This document shows, piece by piece, positions 55,080 through 64,000 of a DNA stretch of 64,000 bases. Source of the DNA: Bacteriovorax sp. Seq25_V (GTDB lineage: Bacteria; Bdellovibrionota; Bacteriovoracia; Bacteriovoracales; Bacteriovoracaceae); the NCBI RefSeq assembly GCF_000447795.1, contig NZ_AUNI01000015.1, positions 186,001 to 250,000 of the forward strand, read 5' to 3'. The notes under the pieces are model-generated. The model was given only the letters and a program-made list of their open reading frames with translations, had not been told where the DNA came from and ran no database searches. Within the stretch, counting starts at the first letter, position 1. The number at the start of each line of letters is the position of its first letter. Made by a program: the position numbers and the translations under genes.

Positions 55080-55108
55080 TTGACATTGGACCTTTTTAGA
55101 GTTGTACT
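55080..55108 (+). promoter_or_regulatory. Candidate promoter of the 136-residue secreted protein gene
   Basis: A perfect -35 box TTGACA (55080-55085), 17-bp spacer and TGTACT (55103-55108, 4 of 6 matches). ATTGGACC (55085-55092) and GGTCCAAT (55131-55138) are inverted copies, one touching the -35 box, the other spanning the start codon. Confidence 0.45.
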
Positions 55109-55136
55109 TTAAGTATAAACAAATTCTGGAGGTCCA

Positions 55137-55547
55137 ATGAAGATTTTAATTTCTTTTCTATTTGTAATGAGTGCTTGGTCAAGTGAATGTGTTAATGCAG
55201 ATTTCATTGCCAAAGGATTTAAATTCGCAAACAAAAAATCATTTTCAACAATTTCAAAAAATATAACAAAGTGGATGAACTCAGCTGAGAATGAATTCGT
55301 GCTTGATTACCAGTCACCAATGTACTCTTCTTCATATAAAGGATTCGTAACTGTAACTTCTTATGACAATCTTTCAACTGAAAGAGATGAGATGTTTGGA
55401 GATGTTGTATTTTTAAGAGATCGTTTTACAGACAAGCTTGTTGAAGTTCGTTGGTACCAAAATGGGATGAAGCTTATTGCTTTTGATAGAGAACTTCAAG
55501 AGTGTCCAGCTCCTGTTGTACCAGTTGCTGAAAACGCGCTTTTATAA
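55137..55547 (+). CDS. Small secreted protein, unknown
   Basis: A 136-residue protein with a short signal peptide (KILISFLFVMSAWS), GGAGG upstream and no recognised domain. The mature part is mixed alpha/beta (SYKGFVTVTSYDN) and ends in a Pro/Val-rich tail. Two cysteines, near the mature start and end, may pair. Ends at a bidirectional hairpin shared with the giant gene. Confidence 0.65.
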   Translation: MKILISFLFVMSAWSSECVNADFIAKGFKFANKKSFSTISKNITKWMNSAENEFVLDYQSPMYSSSYKGFVTVTSYDNLSTERDEMFGDVVFLRDRFTDKLVEVRWYQNGMKLIAFDRELQECPAPVVPVAENALL

Positions 55548-55559
55548 TTAACAAAAAAT

Positions 55560-55585
55560 AAGCGGCTCTAAAGCCGCTTTTTTTT
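55560..55585. terminator. Bidirectional terminator
   Basis: AGCGGCT and AGCCGCT with a four-base loop, flanked by A and T runs, between convergent genes; it overlaps the stop of the giant gene. Confidence 0.85.
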
Positions 55586-58500
55586 ATGGTAGGAAGTACT
55601 CTGCCACACCGTAAAGACCATTTTGCTCAAATGGGAAAACAAGTGAATTATTAGTTGGATTATATTCCATACTTAAACCACGACAGTAGAGATTTGATAC
55701 TGGCCAGGTTACAGCACCTTCGTCAGTGTTTGTTGTAATATTGTGTTTATAAATTCTTCCGTTGTCGTAGCAGTAGTAGAGGTACTCAGTTGCTCCAACT
55801 TTTAGGTATGTGTATCCGTTGTATGCTCTACGAGCAAGTCTTGAAATTTGAGTTATATTTCCACCTTTTGTAACACTAAAAATATTTCTACCAGTATCTG
55901 AACTATCTCTGTTTTGAGTGAAGATCCATCTATTTCCTGTGCTGTCCCAGAAAGGTAATCCGTAATAGGCATAATATGGGACTTTACAGGTTGCTGCAAC
56001 TGATCCACTAGTACAGATACCATTATATCCACCTGTATATGTATCAACACCGTTTGTTCCAGCAATATGCGACTGTCTGTATGAGTCTGTTGAGTCATAC
56101 AGCTTTAACATAAAGTCTTCCCAGTGACTATCCGTTCCGTTGTATCTCATTCTTGCGATTAATAAATTTTGCCCATCAAAACCTATTGGAAGACCATATG
56201 ACTGATTACCGTTTGATTTTAGTAGAAGACCTGGTTGACCATCACCATTCCAATAGTCATAGGTTTCAGTTCCGCCGATTCCGATAATATTTTCCCAGTA
56301 TCCTGTTGATCGATTTAATTTTTGGTATTCTCCATAAGCATAGGCTCTCATGAAAACATCTCCAGTTGCTTTGTCAACAGAGTACCAAGATCCATCATAG
56401 AAACCTTGAGCGGTTGCTAGAACAGAAGTGCTTGGGTAGGATTTTATATTACCATCCCCGGCGATAATATTAATATCACCTTCAGTCGTAAACTCTTTTA
56501 TGAAGTAACTTGCATTGTCCCCAACAATGTATTTACCATTATTGAGTCGCTTGACGTTATTAATATAGTCAAATCTAGCATTGAGAGCATTAACGCCATC
56601 ACCATATGATCTTCTTTGTCCGAATAGCGTAACAATTTTTCCATCCTCATCAATTGTTCGAATTTGACCACCTTCAAGCAAGTATACTTTTCCAGCCGGT
56701 GTAATGAATACATCTTGAATGTCTACGTTACAAGACGTCGCAGGTGTACCGTCAACGCAAAAACCACGAGTCCCTGTTCCAACTAACCTTGTTGTTGTTC
56801 CATCAAAGTTAATTCTTTGAACGTAGTCTCTGTAGATAAATCGATAGAGATGGCCATCCATCGAGGTCGTATTATGATAGTAGTAGTAAGCAGCCCAGTT
56901 ATCAACAGCTGGTATTGCTTCAAAAGTTGAAGGGTTATAGTAAGCAATGTCATGTCGATCACCATCAGTTGCTAATGGATTATTGTCACAGTCGGTATAG
57001 CTATTGACTTTATAAACTCTTGATTGAATCCCTGTTATCTGCGAATTACTTGGATCAAATTGGAATCCTGGTTGAGATAATCTACATTTTGTAAGGTCTT
57101 GAGAGGCGTTATATCCATCTCCCGTACCAGTAAGACGTTTACTTGTCACTTGACCAGTTGCCGCTTTATAAATTCTTATTCTTAGCCCTGAGTGAGTTGG
57201 ATTAATATAAGAATGTTCAGTCATAAAATAAATATCGCCATTTGGAAGTGCAAAGAATGGAATACTTCTAGACCAAAGCGAGTTTGATGATAAAGTATCA
57301 AACTTTAAATTTAACGGATTTGCTACAGAATCACTAGTATCCGTACCACCACCTATAATTGTCTCAATTGAGGGTGTCGATTGGTTTAAGTCAACTCTTC
57401 TAATTCTATCAGTATCTAAAATTAAGAGACGACCTTGATAATCAAGAGTGATTTTAGTTGCATATCTTAAAGTCGCATTAACAGCAGGTCCACCATCTCC
57501 AGATGATGTTCCCGTTCCTGGGATGAAAACTTTTTGCTTCCCATCGTTAGGGTCAATTGTAATAATTCCACGCTTATAGTCCGCCACGTAGAATCGACCA
57601 TCGTTTGTTACTACAAGTGTCCCTGGGTCTGCCTCAGAACCATTTTTTCTAGTGAAAAATAGTGCTGTTTGTGCAGAACCTCCAAGTCCTGATTCAGTGT
57701 TCCCAGCGATAATTTTTAACATATCAGCATTAATAATATTTGAAATTAGCTGAGTTGAAATATCCCCGGCGTCAGTTACTTTTACTTGAATTTTATAAGT
57801 CGTATTAAGTGGAGAACCACCTGTCCACTTGTAGCAACCCTCGTTAGCCTGAAGAGTATATCCTGTACAGCCGTAGTTTGCATTATCAAGACCAGCTACA
57901 ATTTGAGTAAAGTTAATCTCATCAGGTGTGTAGTAAAGAGTAATCGCACCAGATGGAAGTGTGTTGTTATCACTTGCTTTCCATCTAATATAAACATCAT
58001 TTCCTGCAGGAGCACTTGATTGTGCTCTTGTTGGAGGGAGTGTTGCATTTGCCACGTTGGCTGCGAGAACGTCCCAGATTTCTGGTGCAACACCTGGGTC
58101 ATATCCATGAACGATTTTATCCACTCCTACAGTCGCTGATTGAACTGAAATATTTTCGGCTTCATCTTTTACCCATACAAAAACATCAAATGTTTTTGGT
58201 ACCCAACCAAGAAGGTTAGGGAATTCATCGAGACTCAATGTTTGTGCCAGTGCTTTACCAACAGAAGGAGAGTTGACATCTAACCAGCAACCATCATCTA
58301 CTGCTGGAGTTGTTGAATCATCTGACTTAATACAGAATGACTTTAGGTACACATTAGCATTTTGTGATGTCGCATTCAAATCAACTGGAATAAAGGCCGA
58401 TCTCGAAGGGTTCGAAGCACTCGTTGTAAATAGAGAAATTGTCGGGGCATTCGTCTCTCTGATCCACTGACCACTCACTGCAGTTGAGTTAAATGGTGCC

Positions 58501-61500
58501 ACTGTCATTGTTTGAGTAAAAGTAAAGTTTCTTGTGGCATCAGTTGTTTGAGATGCACTTGTCCAAGACCATGTTCCAGAAGGACATGTTGTACTTGAAG
58601 TCTCTGATCCAGAAACATTAACTGTTAATCCTGTTTCACAACCACCAGTATATGTAACTGTATCGTCATTATTTTTAATAATATTTGTTGCAATTGTTAG
58701 GGCCGGACCAGTTGTATCTCTTGTGTGCTTCATCGTAAGTGTTGAAGTGTTTCCTGCTGGATCAGCTTGAGTGAAAGTAAATGTTCTTGTCCCGTCAGTT
58801 GTCGTTGATGGAGTTGTCCAAGTCCAGCTTGAAGAAGAACAAGAGAATGCATCAGTAGCACCGCCTGTAACATTAATGGTATTTGTGCCTTCACAGTTAC
58901 CAGCTAGAGTTACAGTGTTTAAATTATTTGTAATTGTAACAGTTGCTCCTGATGCTATAGCAACTGGTGTATTTACGTTAAATGTTGGAGGTGTTGCATC
59001 TCTTTGCCAAGAAAGAGAGAGTGGTGGAGAAGAAGTATTTCCTGCTCCATCAGTTTGTACAAGATTATATGTGAAAGTACCATCAACAGTTTTTGCACTT
59101 GGAGTCCAAGACCATGAACCTGCACTACAAGCAAATGAAGTTGTTTCATCTCCTGTTACATAAATTGTATAGTTTCCTTCACAAGTTCCACCCCAAGCAT
59201 TTGGTTGATTAAATCTTGTAAAGTCTGGAGACAAACCAGTCGTCTTTGCCATAATTGGAGCAACTTCATCACGGATTAAGATTCGTGAAACAGTTGTCGT
59301 ATTTCCAGCGGCATCAGTTTGAGAGATAGTGATTGTCTTGTTTCCATCCCCTGAGTCAAAGTTAACAAGCTGAGAGAATGTTCCACCAGAACAATTTTGG
59401 TTAAAGCTTGCTGGCATATTTCCACTAAAATTAATATCAAGCCCTGTCTCACAATTCCCTGTCACTGTTGCAGAAGACTGGTGATAGCTATTAGCTGCAG
59501 GAGAAGTAAAAGCTAAAGCAGGTGCAATTGAATCAATTTCAAAAGCAGTTGAGTCTGAAGTTCTTGTATTTCCTGCAAGATCAGTAAGAGTTACTCTGAT
59601 TTTGATATCTGTCCTATTTAAAGATGGTGTTGTCCAAGATTGAGTAAATGTCGTACCACTGAGAGGTCCAGTTGTTGCTGGCTTTGATGTTGTGATTGTT
59701 ACCCATGATGAACCGTTATAATATTGAACAGTGTGGTTTTGAGAGGCGCTAATATTAGCTTCAGTTACGGCCCAAGTTAAAGTTATTGAATCTCCTCCAC
59801 GTTGGAGACCTGGGTTTGCGACAGCAATTGTTGGAGCTGTAACATCGTAAATTACAGTAATATTTGTAGCCGTTGTTGAAACATTACCATATGCATCTTT
59901 TGACCATGCTTTTAAAGTGTGTGTACCTTCTGTTGCAGCCGCAAGAGTGTAAGAAAGCGCCGAAGCTGTCGTCGTACATGTTTGCCATCCCGCAGCTCCT
60001 GCTGCCGGTTGAGTTCCTTCGTTGATAAAGATGGCACTAATATCTGAACATGAAGTTGCAGTAAGATTTTGTCCCATTACTTTACGGTATTGCGTATGAG
60101 CAAGTATCACAGGAGGAGCTGCTGATGGTGTTTTATCAGAAACATTAAATGTTATCGTCGCTGTCGATAGAGCATCAACAGTCCCATCATTTGCAATATA
60201 AGTAAATGAGTCAGTTCCATTAAAGTTTGTATTTGCTTGGTAAGTACATGTTAGATCAGTTCCGTATGTCCCTGTAGTGATACAGTTTGAGATCGTTCCA
60301 TTTGAAGTTGATGAAACAATTTTATACGAAAGAGAATCCCCATCAATATCAGTCGCATTAGATATTGTGAATGCGAAAGCAACATTGTCGTCAGTTGAGA
60401 AAGTTTGATTCGCAGCCATTACTGGAGGATCATTCACTGGATTTACTGTAATATTTACTGTTGCAGTATTCGAGTCAAGAGCACCATCATTAACCTTGTA
60501 TGTAAATGATACCGTTCCATTATAGTTTGATGCAGGAACATAACTACAGGCCCTCGAAGTTCCACCTGTGCATGTGAGAGTCCCAGAAGCCGGGTTTGTA
60601 AGCTTCACATATGTCAGTGAATCACCATCAACATCACTTCCAATTCCCAGAGAAAAGTTAAGTGTTGTATCTTCGTTTGTGGCAAATGATTGAGGTGTTA
60701 CTAAAGTCGGAGCATCATTAACAGGGTTAACAGTGATGTTTACAGTTGCTGTATTTGAGTCAAGTGCCCCATCATTAACTTTGTACGTAAACGAAACTGT
60801 TCCGTTGTAATTAAGTGCCGGAGTATAAGTACAAGCTCTCGAAGTACCGCCTGTACAAGTTAATGTCCCTGAGGCAGGGTTCGTTAGTTTTACATAAGTA
60901 AGAGTATCACCATCAATATCTGTTCCAATTCCAAGATTAAAATTAAGTACTGTGTCTTCGTTAGTTGCAAATGATTGAGGAGTTACTAAAGTTGGAGCAT
61001 CATTAACAGGGTTAACTGTGATATTTACTGTTGCAGTAGTTGAATCTGCATTTCCATCGTTAACTTTATAAGTAAAAGATACTGTTCCATTATAATTAGC
61101 GGCCGGAACATAAGAACATGCTCTCGAAGTACCGCCCGTACAAGTTAATGTTCCTGAAGCTGGATCTGTAAGCTTAACATAAGTAAGTGTATCACCATCT
61201 ACGTCTGAACCCACACCAAGGTTGAAGTTTAATGTTGTATCCTCATTAGTTGCAAATGATTGAGGAGTCACAAGAGTTGGAACGTCATTAACTGGATTTA
61301 CTGTTATGTTAACTGTAGCTGTATTCGAATCTGCATTCCCATCATTTACTTTATAAGTAAAAGAAACGGTCCCATTATAATTAAGTGCAGGTACGTATGT
61401 ACAAGCTCTCGAAGTTCCACCTGCACAAGTTAGTGATCCCGAAGCTGGGTCTGTAAGTTTAATATACGTTAAAGTATCTCCTTCAATGTCAGATCCAATT

Positions 61501-64000
61501 CCAAGATTGAAGTTTAATGTTGTATCTTCATTTGTTGCAAATGACTGTGGTGTTACTAATGTCGGAGCATCATTTACTGCGTTTACAGTGATATTTACTG
61601 TTGCAGTATTTGAATCAAGAGCTCCATCATTAACTTTATAAGTAAATGAAACACTTCCGTTGTAATTGGCTGCAGGAGTATATGTACAAGCTCTTGAAGT
61701 GCCACCTGTACAAGTTAATGTTCCTGATGCCGGATCAGAAAGTTTAACGTATGTTAAAGTGTCATTTTCAATATCAGAACCGATTCCAAGATTGAAGTTT
61801 AAAATAGTATCTTCGTTTGTAGCAAATGATTGTGGTGTTACGAGAGTAGGGGCATCATTAACCGGAGCAACATTTATAGTAATTGTAGATACTGTTGCAG
61901 AATCAGCAATTCCATCATTTGCTCTATATGTAAAAGTATCAACACCATTGAAGTTTGCATTTGGAGTATAGTCACAAGTTAGGTCTGATCCATAACCAGA
62001 AGTATCGATACAATTTGATAGAGTTCCGTTGCTTGGAGCTGTAATAATCTTATAACCAAGTGTTTGAGCTGGATCGATATCTGTTGCACCATTAAGAGTG
62101 AACGAAACAAGAGTATCTTCATTTGTAGAGATTGTTTGATCGCCAATCATTACTGGAGCATCATTTGTATTATTAATGTTAATTGTAACAGTGGCCTCTG
62201 TCGAATCAAGATTCCCATCATTTACTTTGTACTTGAAAGTATACGTATTAATATCGTCAGCAACTGGAGTGTAAGTACAACTCGTTGAAGTTCCACCAGT
62301 ACATGTTAAAGTTCCGGCCACTGGGTTTTGAGTGACAATATATGTGAGAGTGTCGCCATCAACATCTGCACCACTGTTAAGAGAGAAGTTTAGTGCAGTG
62401 TCTTCAGTAACATTGATAGTTTGAGTTGAGGCAAGAGTTGGCGCATCGTTGATCGGATTTACAGTAATGTTTACTGTTGCTGTGTTTGAATCTAGTGTGC
62501 CGTCGTTTACTTTATACGTGAAAGAGTCCGATCCATTAAAGTTTAGGTTTGGAGTATATGTACATGATCTCGAAGTACCACCAGTACAAGAAATAGTTCC
62601 ATTTGTTGTATCTGAAACCTTTATGTAATTAAGCGTGTCTCCCTCAGTATCTGCCCCAATTCCAAGATCAAAAGTTATCGGAGTATCTTCATTTGTCGCA
62701 ATTGCTTGCGGATCAACTAATGTAGGAGCATCATTAATAGCATTAACAGTAATTGTTACTGTTGCAATAGAAGAGTCAAGATCGCCGTCGTTAACTTTAA
62801 ACGTGAATGAATCAACTCCATTGTAGTTTGCGTTTGGCGAGTAAGTGCACGATCGTGACGTTCCACCAACACAAGAGATGGCTCCATTTGTTGTATCACT
62901 TACTTTAATATAACTAAGTGAACTACCTTCAATATCAGAGCCAAGGTTTAAATCAAAAGTAATTGGAGTGTCTTCATTTGTCGATATCGATTGTGTTGTG
63001 GAAACTGTAGGAGCATCGTTTACAGGAACTACAGTAATACTAACAGTAACAGATGTTGCCGAGTCAGATGTACCATCATTTACTTTATATGAGAAAGAGT
63101 CCGCACCGTTATAATTTAGGTTTGGAGTGTAGTCACATGTGAGATCCGAATCAGTGGCCATACAATTAGATAATGCTCCATTTGTCGGAGCAGAAGTAAT
63201 TGTATAAGTTAATGAATCACCATCAATGTCGTCACCAGCTGTTGCAGTGAAACTAAGTGCAGTATCTTCATTTGTAGAAAGTGCATAGTCTGACGGTACC
63301 GTAGGAATATTATTAGCAGAATTATACGAAAGAGAAGTTGAGATACTATCAAGACCACATGCCCAGTTAAGTGTCGCAACTTTTGAACCTTTTGTTGTTG
63401 GTTTAGGTCTGACTATAATGTCACAAGATGAACTTGGACCAATATCACCAGTTGCACAGTTATCCGTTGTGATTTCAAATTCAGAAGCATTAGCAGCACT
63501 TAGTGCCGCAATCGAGCAATCTTTTGTTGCAGCTGTTCCACTATTTGAAACAGTAAAAGTATAATTAGGACCAAGTGCCTTATTGAGAACTGAACCGTAA
63601 TCATATGAAGTAGGAGATACCGCTAAGATTGGTTTTTGAATTTCAAAGTCAGCAGTCTCTGTAATACCAGTATTTCCTACAACGTCAGTTAAGCTTACTC
63701 TTAATCTTGCGTTTGAGACAAGAATGTTTGGAAGTAAGTATGTTGTTGAAAAGGATTGGTTGTTTAAGAACCCATTTGCTGATGCAACGGCCGGTAGAGT
63801 AGACCAGCTTGAACCATCAAAGAATTCAACAACATGTTGGTTAGTAGTTGTTTGGTTAGCTTCTAGTACCGTCCAATCTAAAGTTAGTGTTGTGTCTGCT
63901 CGATAGCTTGAGGCTAAAGTGTCAATCGTAATTGCCGGAGCTGAAGTATCAAGGTTAATGGTAAATGTTTTCTTCGGACTTATGTCTCCGTTAACATCTT
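55584..64000 (-). CDS. Giant cadherin-like/Ig-like repeat surface protein (partial)
   Basis: The C-terminal 2,804 residues of a larger protein; the frame is open to the window edge without a stop, so the N-terminus lies beyond base 64000 (an ATG at 63161 is internal). In order: a Big-type Ig-like segment, an ASH/choice-of-anchor-D-like domain with FTVSNSG and several Cys (about 63.3-63.65 kb), 11 cadherin-like units of 95-102 residues (NDAPT, NEDT, YNG, FTYKVNDG) at 60.1-63.3 kb, then Ig-like units, four of which share a G-x-CE motif (58.4-59.5 kb), and a propeller-like C-terminal region (NHL-type, FYVADYKRGIITIDPNDG) from 55.6 to 57.8 kb. Most cadherin-like units hold a Cys pair in CTGGTSRAC. 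Likely exported and bound at the cell surface for adhesion, perhaps to prey; export route not visible. Confidence 0.85.
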   Translation of the reverse strand, partial: DVNGDISPKKTFTINLDTSAPAITIDTLASSYRADTTLTLDWTVLEANQTTTNQHVVEFFDGSSWSTLPAVASANGFLNNQSFSTTYLLPNILVSNARLRVSLTDVVGNTGITETADFEIQKPILAVSPTSYDYGSVLNKALGPNYTFTVSNSGTAATKDCSIAALSAANASEFEITTDNCATGDIGPSSSCDIIVRPKPTTKGSKVATLNWACGLDSISTSLSYNSANNIPTVPSDYALSTNEDTALSFTATAGDDIDGDSLTYTITSAPTNGALSNCMATDSDLTCDYTPNLNYNGADSFSYKVNDGTSDSATSVTVSITVVPVNDAPTVSTTQSISTNEDTPITFDLNLGSDIEGSSLSYIKVSDTTNGAISCVGGTSRSCTYSPNANYNGVDSFTFKVNDGDLDSSIATVTITVNAINDAPTLVDPQAIATNEDTPITFDLGIGADTEGDTLNYIKVSDTTNGTISCTGGTSRSCTYTPNLNFNGSDSFTYKVNDGTLDSNTATVNITVNPINDAPTLASTQTINVTEDTALNFSLNSGADVDGDTLTYIVTQNPVAGTLTCTGGTSTSCTYTPVADDINTYTFKYKVNDGNLDSTEATVTININNTNDAPVMIGDQTISTNEDTLVSFTLNGATDIDPAQTLGYKIITAPSNGTLSNCIDTSGYGSDLTCDYTPNANFNGVDTFTYRANDGIADSATVSTITINVAPVNDAPTLVTPQSFATNEDTILNFNLGIGSDIENDTLTYVKLSDPASGTLTCTGGTSRACTYTPAANYNGSVSFTYKVNDGALDSNTATVNITVNAVNDAPTLVTPQSFATNEDTTLNFNLGIGSDIEGDTLTYIKLTDPASGSLTCAGGTSRACTYVPALNYNGTVSFTYKVNDGNADSNTATVNITVNPVNDVPTLVTPQSFATNEDTTLNFNLGVGSDVDGDTLTYVKLTDPASGTLTCTGGTSRACSYVPAANYNGTVSFTYKVNDGNADSTTATVNITVNPVNDAPTLVTPQSFATNEDTVLNFNLGIGTDIDGDTLTYVKLTNPASGTLTCTGGTSRACTYTPALNYNGTVSFTYKVNDGALDSNTATVNITVNPVNDAPTLVTPQSFATNEDTTLNFSLGIGSDVDGDSLTYVKLTNPASGTLTCTGGTSRACSYVPASNYNGTVSFTYKVNDGALDSNTATVNITVNPVNDPPVMAANQTFSTDDNVAFAFTISNATDIDGDSLSYKIVSSTSNGTISNCITTGTYGTDLTCTYQANTNFNGTDSFTYIANDGTVDALSTATITFNVSDKTPSAAPPVILAHTQYRKVMGQNLTATSCSDISAIFINEGTQPAAGAAGWQTCTTTASALSYTLAAATEGTHTLKAWSKDAYGNVSTTATNITVIYDVTAPTIAVANPGLQRGGDSITLTWAVTEANISASQNHTVQYYNGSSWVTITTSKPATTGPLSGTTFTQSWTTPSLNRTDIKIRVTLTDLAGNTRTSDSTAFEIDSIAPALAFTSPAANSYHQSSATVTGNCETGLDINFSGNMPASFNQNCSGGTFSQLVNFDSGDGNKTITISQTDAAGNTTTVSRILIRDEVAPIMAKTTGLSPDFTRFNQPNAWGGTCEGNYTIYVTGDETTSFACSAGSWSWTPSAKTVDGTFTYNLVQTDGAGNTSSPPLSLSWQRDATPPTFNVNTPVAIASGATVTITNNLNTVTLAGNCEGTNTINVTGGATDAFSCSSSSWTWTTPSTTTDGTRTFTFTQADPAGNTSTLTMKHTRDTTGPALTIATNIIKNNDDTVTYTGGCETGLTVNVSGSETSSTTCPSGTWSWTSASQTTDATRNFTFTQTMTVAPFNSTAVSGQWIRETNAPTISLFTTSASNPSRSAFIPVDLNATSQNANVYLKSFCIKSDDSTTPAVDDGCWLDVNSPSVGKALAQTLSLDEFPNLLGWVPKTFDVFVWVKDEAENISVQSATVGVDKIVHGYDPGVAPEIWDVLAANVANATLPPTRAQSSAPAGNDVYIRWKASDNNTLPSGAITLYYTPDEINFTQIVAGLDNANYGCTGYTLQANEGCYKWTGGSPLNTTYKIQVKVTDAGDISTQLISNIINADMLKIIAGNTESGLGGSAQTALFFTRKNGSEADPGTLVVTNDGRFYVADYKRGIITIDPNDGKQKVFIPGTGTSSGDGGPAVNATLRYATKITLDYQGRLLILDTDRIRRVDLNQSTPSIETIIGGGTDTSDSVANPLNLKFDTLSSNSLWSRSIPFFALPNGDIYFMTEHSYINPTHSGLRIRIYKAATGQVTSKRLTGTGDGYNASQDLTKCRLSQPGFQFDPSNSQITGIQSRVYKVNSYTDCDNNPLATDGDRHDIAYYNPSTFEAIPAVDNWAAYYYYHNTTSMDGHLYRFIYRDYVQRINFDGTTTRLVGTGTRGFCVDGTPATSCNVDIQDVFITPAGKVYLLEGGQIRTIDEDGKIVTLFGQRRSYGDGVNALNARFDYINNVKRLNNGKYIVGDNASYFIKEFTTEGDINIIAGDGNIKSYPSTSVLATAQGFYDGSWYSVDKATGDVFMRAYAYGEYQKLNRSTGYWENIIGIGGTETYDYWNGDGQPGLLLKSNGNQSYGLPIGFDGQNLLIARMRYNGTDSHWEDFMLKLYDSTDSYRQSHIAGTNGVDTYTGGYNGICTSGSVAATCKVPYYAYYGLPFWDSTGNRWIFTQNRDSSDTGRNIFSVTKGGNITQISRLARRAYNGYTYLKVGATEYLYYCYDNGRIYKHNITTNTDEGAVTWPVSNLYCRGLSMEYNPTNNSLVFPFEQNGLYGVAEYFLP
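60438..61862 (-). repeat. Five near-identical 285-bp coding repeats
   Basis: Exact 285-base periodicity, with boundaries at 60438, 60723, 61008, 61293 and 61578. Each unit encodes VNDAPTLVTPQSFATNEDT onward, with the Cys pair and an FTYKVNDG strand. The proteins are nearly identical, but by eye the DNA differs often at third codon positions. Six less similar units flank them (60135-60437 and 61863 to about 63316). Confidence 0.85.

Noticed and set aside
58771-59163. 130-residue plus-strand open frame within the giant gene
   Set aside because: It is antisense to a well-supported coding region, has no ribosome site and no own domain. Other antisense frames there were rejected likewise.
63159-63161. 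ATG at 63161 as the true start of the giant surface protein
   Set aside because: The frame stays open to the window edge and the upstream translation continues the cadherin-like repeat, so this Met is internal.
60135-63316. Regular repeat spacing as a CRISPR or non-coding array
   Set aside because: The period (285 bases) is in frame and encodes protein domains. Repeats and spacers are not distinguishable as in CRISPR.
1-64000. tRNA, rRNA and riboswitch genes
   Set aside because: I looked in the intergenic gaps for T-loop sequences and cloverleaf arms, and for known leader motifs, and found none. A covariance-model scan would be decisive.

Overview
The window reads as a chromosomal segment of an AT-rich Gram-negative bacterium with an outer membrane, most likely a predatory or predator-related Bdellovibrionota of the Bacteriovorax/Halobacteriovorax type. 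This assignment is inference. It rests on the Tol system, LapB, lipoproteins, many small secreted proteins without recognisable families, GYF-PilZ and FHA-GGDEF signalling proteins, a Ser/Thr kinase, frequent TTG/GTG starts and a giant repeat surface protein. I saw no rRNA, tRNA, CRISPR array, phage or plasmid gene.

Layout. 1-2.9 kb: end of an upstream gene, a prepilin-like protein and a VWA lipoprotein, convergent. 3.0-7.2 kb: a signalling and envelope group (GYF-GYF-PilZ, an alpha/beta-hydrolase fold lacking its nucleophile, a lipoprotein, a membrane Ser/Thr kinase). 7.2-11.7 kb, minus strand: FHA-diguanylate cyclase, mutL, miaA, ppsR. 11.7-17.1 kb, mostly minus: pgi, two acyl-CoA dehydrogenases of different catalytic-base type, an HlyIII-family membrane protein, a YkgJ-type cysteine-cluster protein and a 56-residue membrane protein. 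17.1-17.3 kb: a short element with inverted-repeat ends. 17.4-26.9 kb: peroxiredoxin-like protein, a twin-cysteine repeat protein, an RLAN/ATP-grasp ligase facing a GNAT-C39 peptidase fusion, a glycosidase-like protein and a secreted EEP-family phosphoesterase.

27.0-36.0 kb: rlmN, then a compact nine-gene envelope operon: sppA, lapB, SH3 protein, a degenerate M48-type peptidase, a polytopic membrane protein, tolQ, tolR, tolA-like, tolB. 36.0-41.1 kb: a GAF/AAA+/Fis regulator lacking both its Walker B acids and GAFTGA loop, a 65-residue protein with its own promoter, an HD phosphohydrolase, an orphan CheR and a partner. 41.2-45.2 kb: ftsE-ftsX-envC-ctpA, a cell-separation operon. 45.2-49.4 kb: xseA, a histidine-kinase-like protein without an ATP site, and a DEDD exonuclease. 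49.4-55.5 kb: nucleoside salvage (PNP, thymidine phosphorylase, NupC), RNase G and small secreted proteins. 55.6-64.0 kb: the C-terminal 2,804 residues of a giant secreted protein (ASH-like, Ig-like, 11 cadherin-like repeats, more Ig-like repeats, propeller-like C-terminus). Its 5' end lies outside the window.

Two themes stand out. First, envelope building, separation and modification dominate (Tol, FtsEX-EnvC-CtpA, LapB, SppA, surface proteins), with c-di-GMP synthesis and binding genes nearby. Second, several proteins keep a recognisable enzyme fold but have lost catalytic residues: the alpha/beta hydrolase, the M48-like protein, the AAA+ regulator, the histidine kinase and the LytM domain of EnvC (normal for that family). 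The most interesting candidates are the Tol/LapB/SppA operon with its pseudo-peptidase, and the degenerate sigma-54-type regulator. Starts were moved where a ribosome binding site, signal peptide or promoter argued for it.
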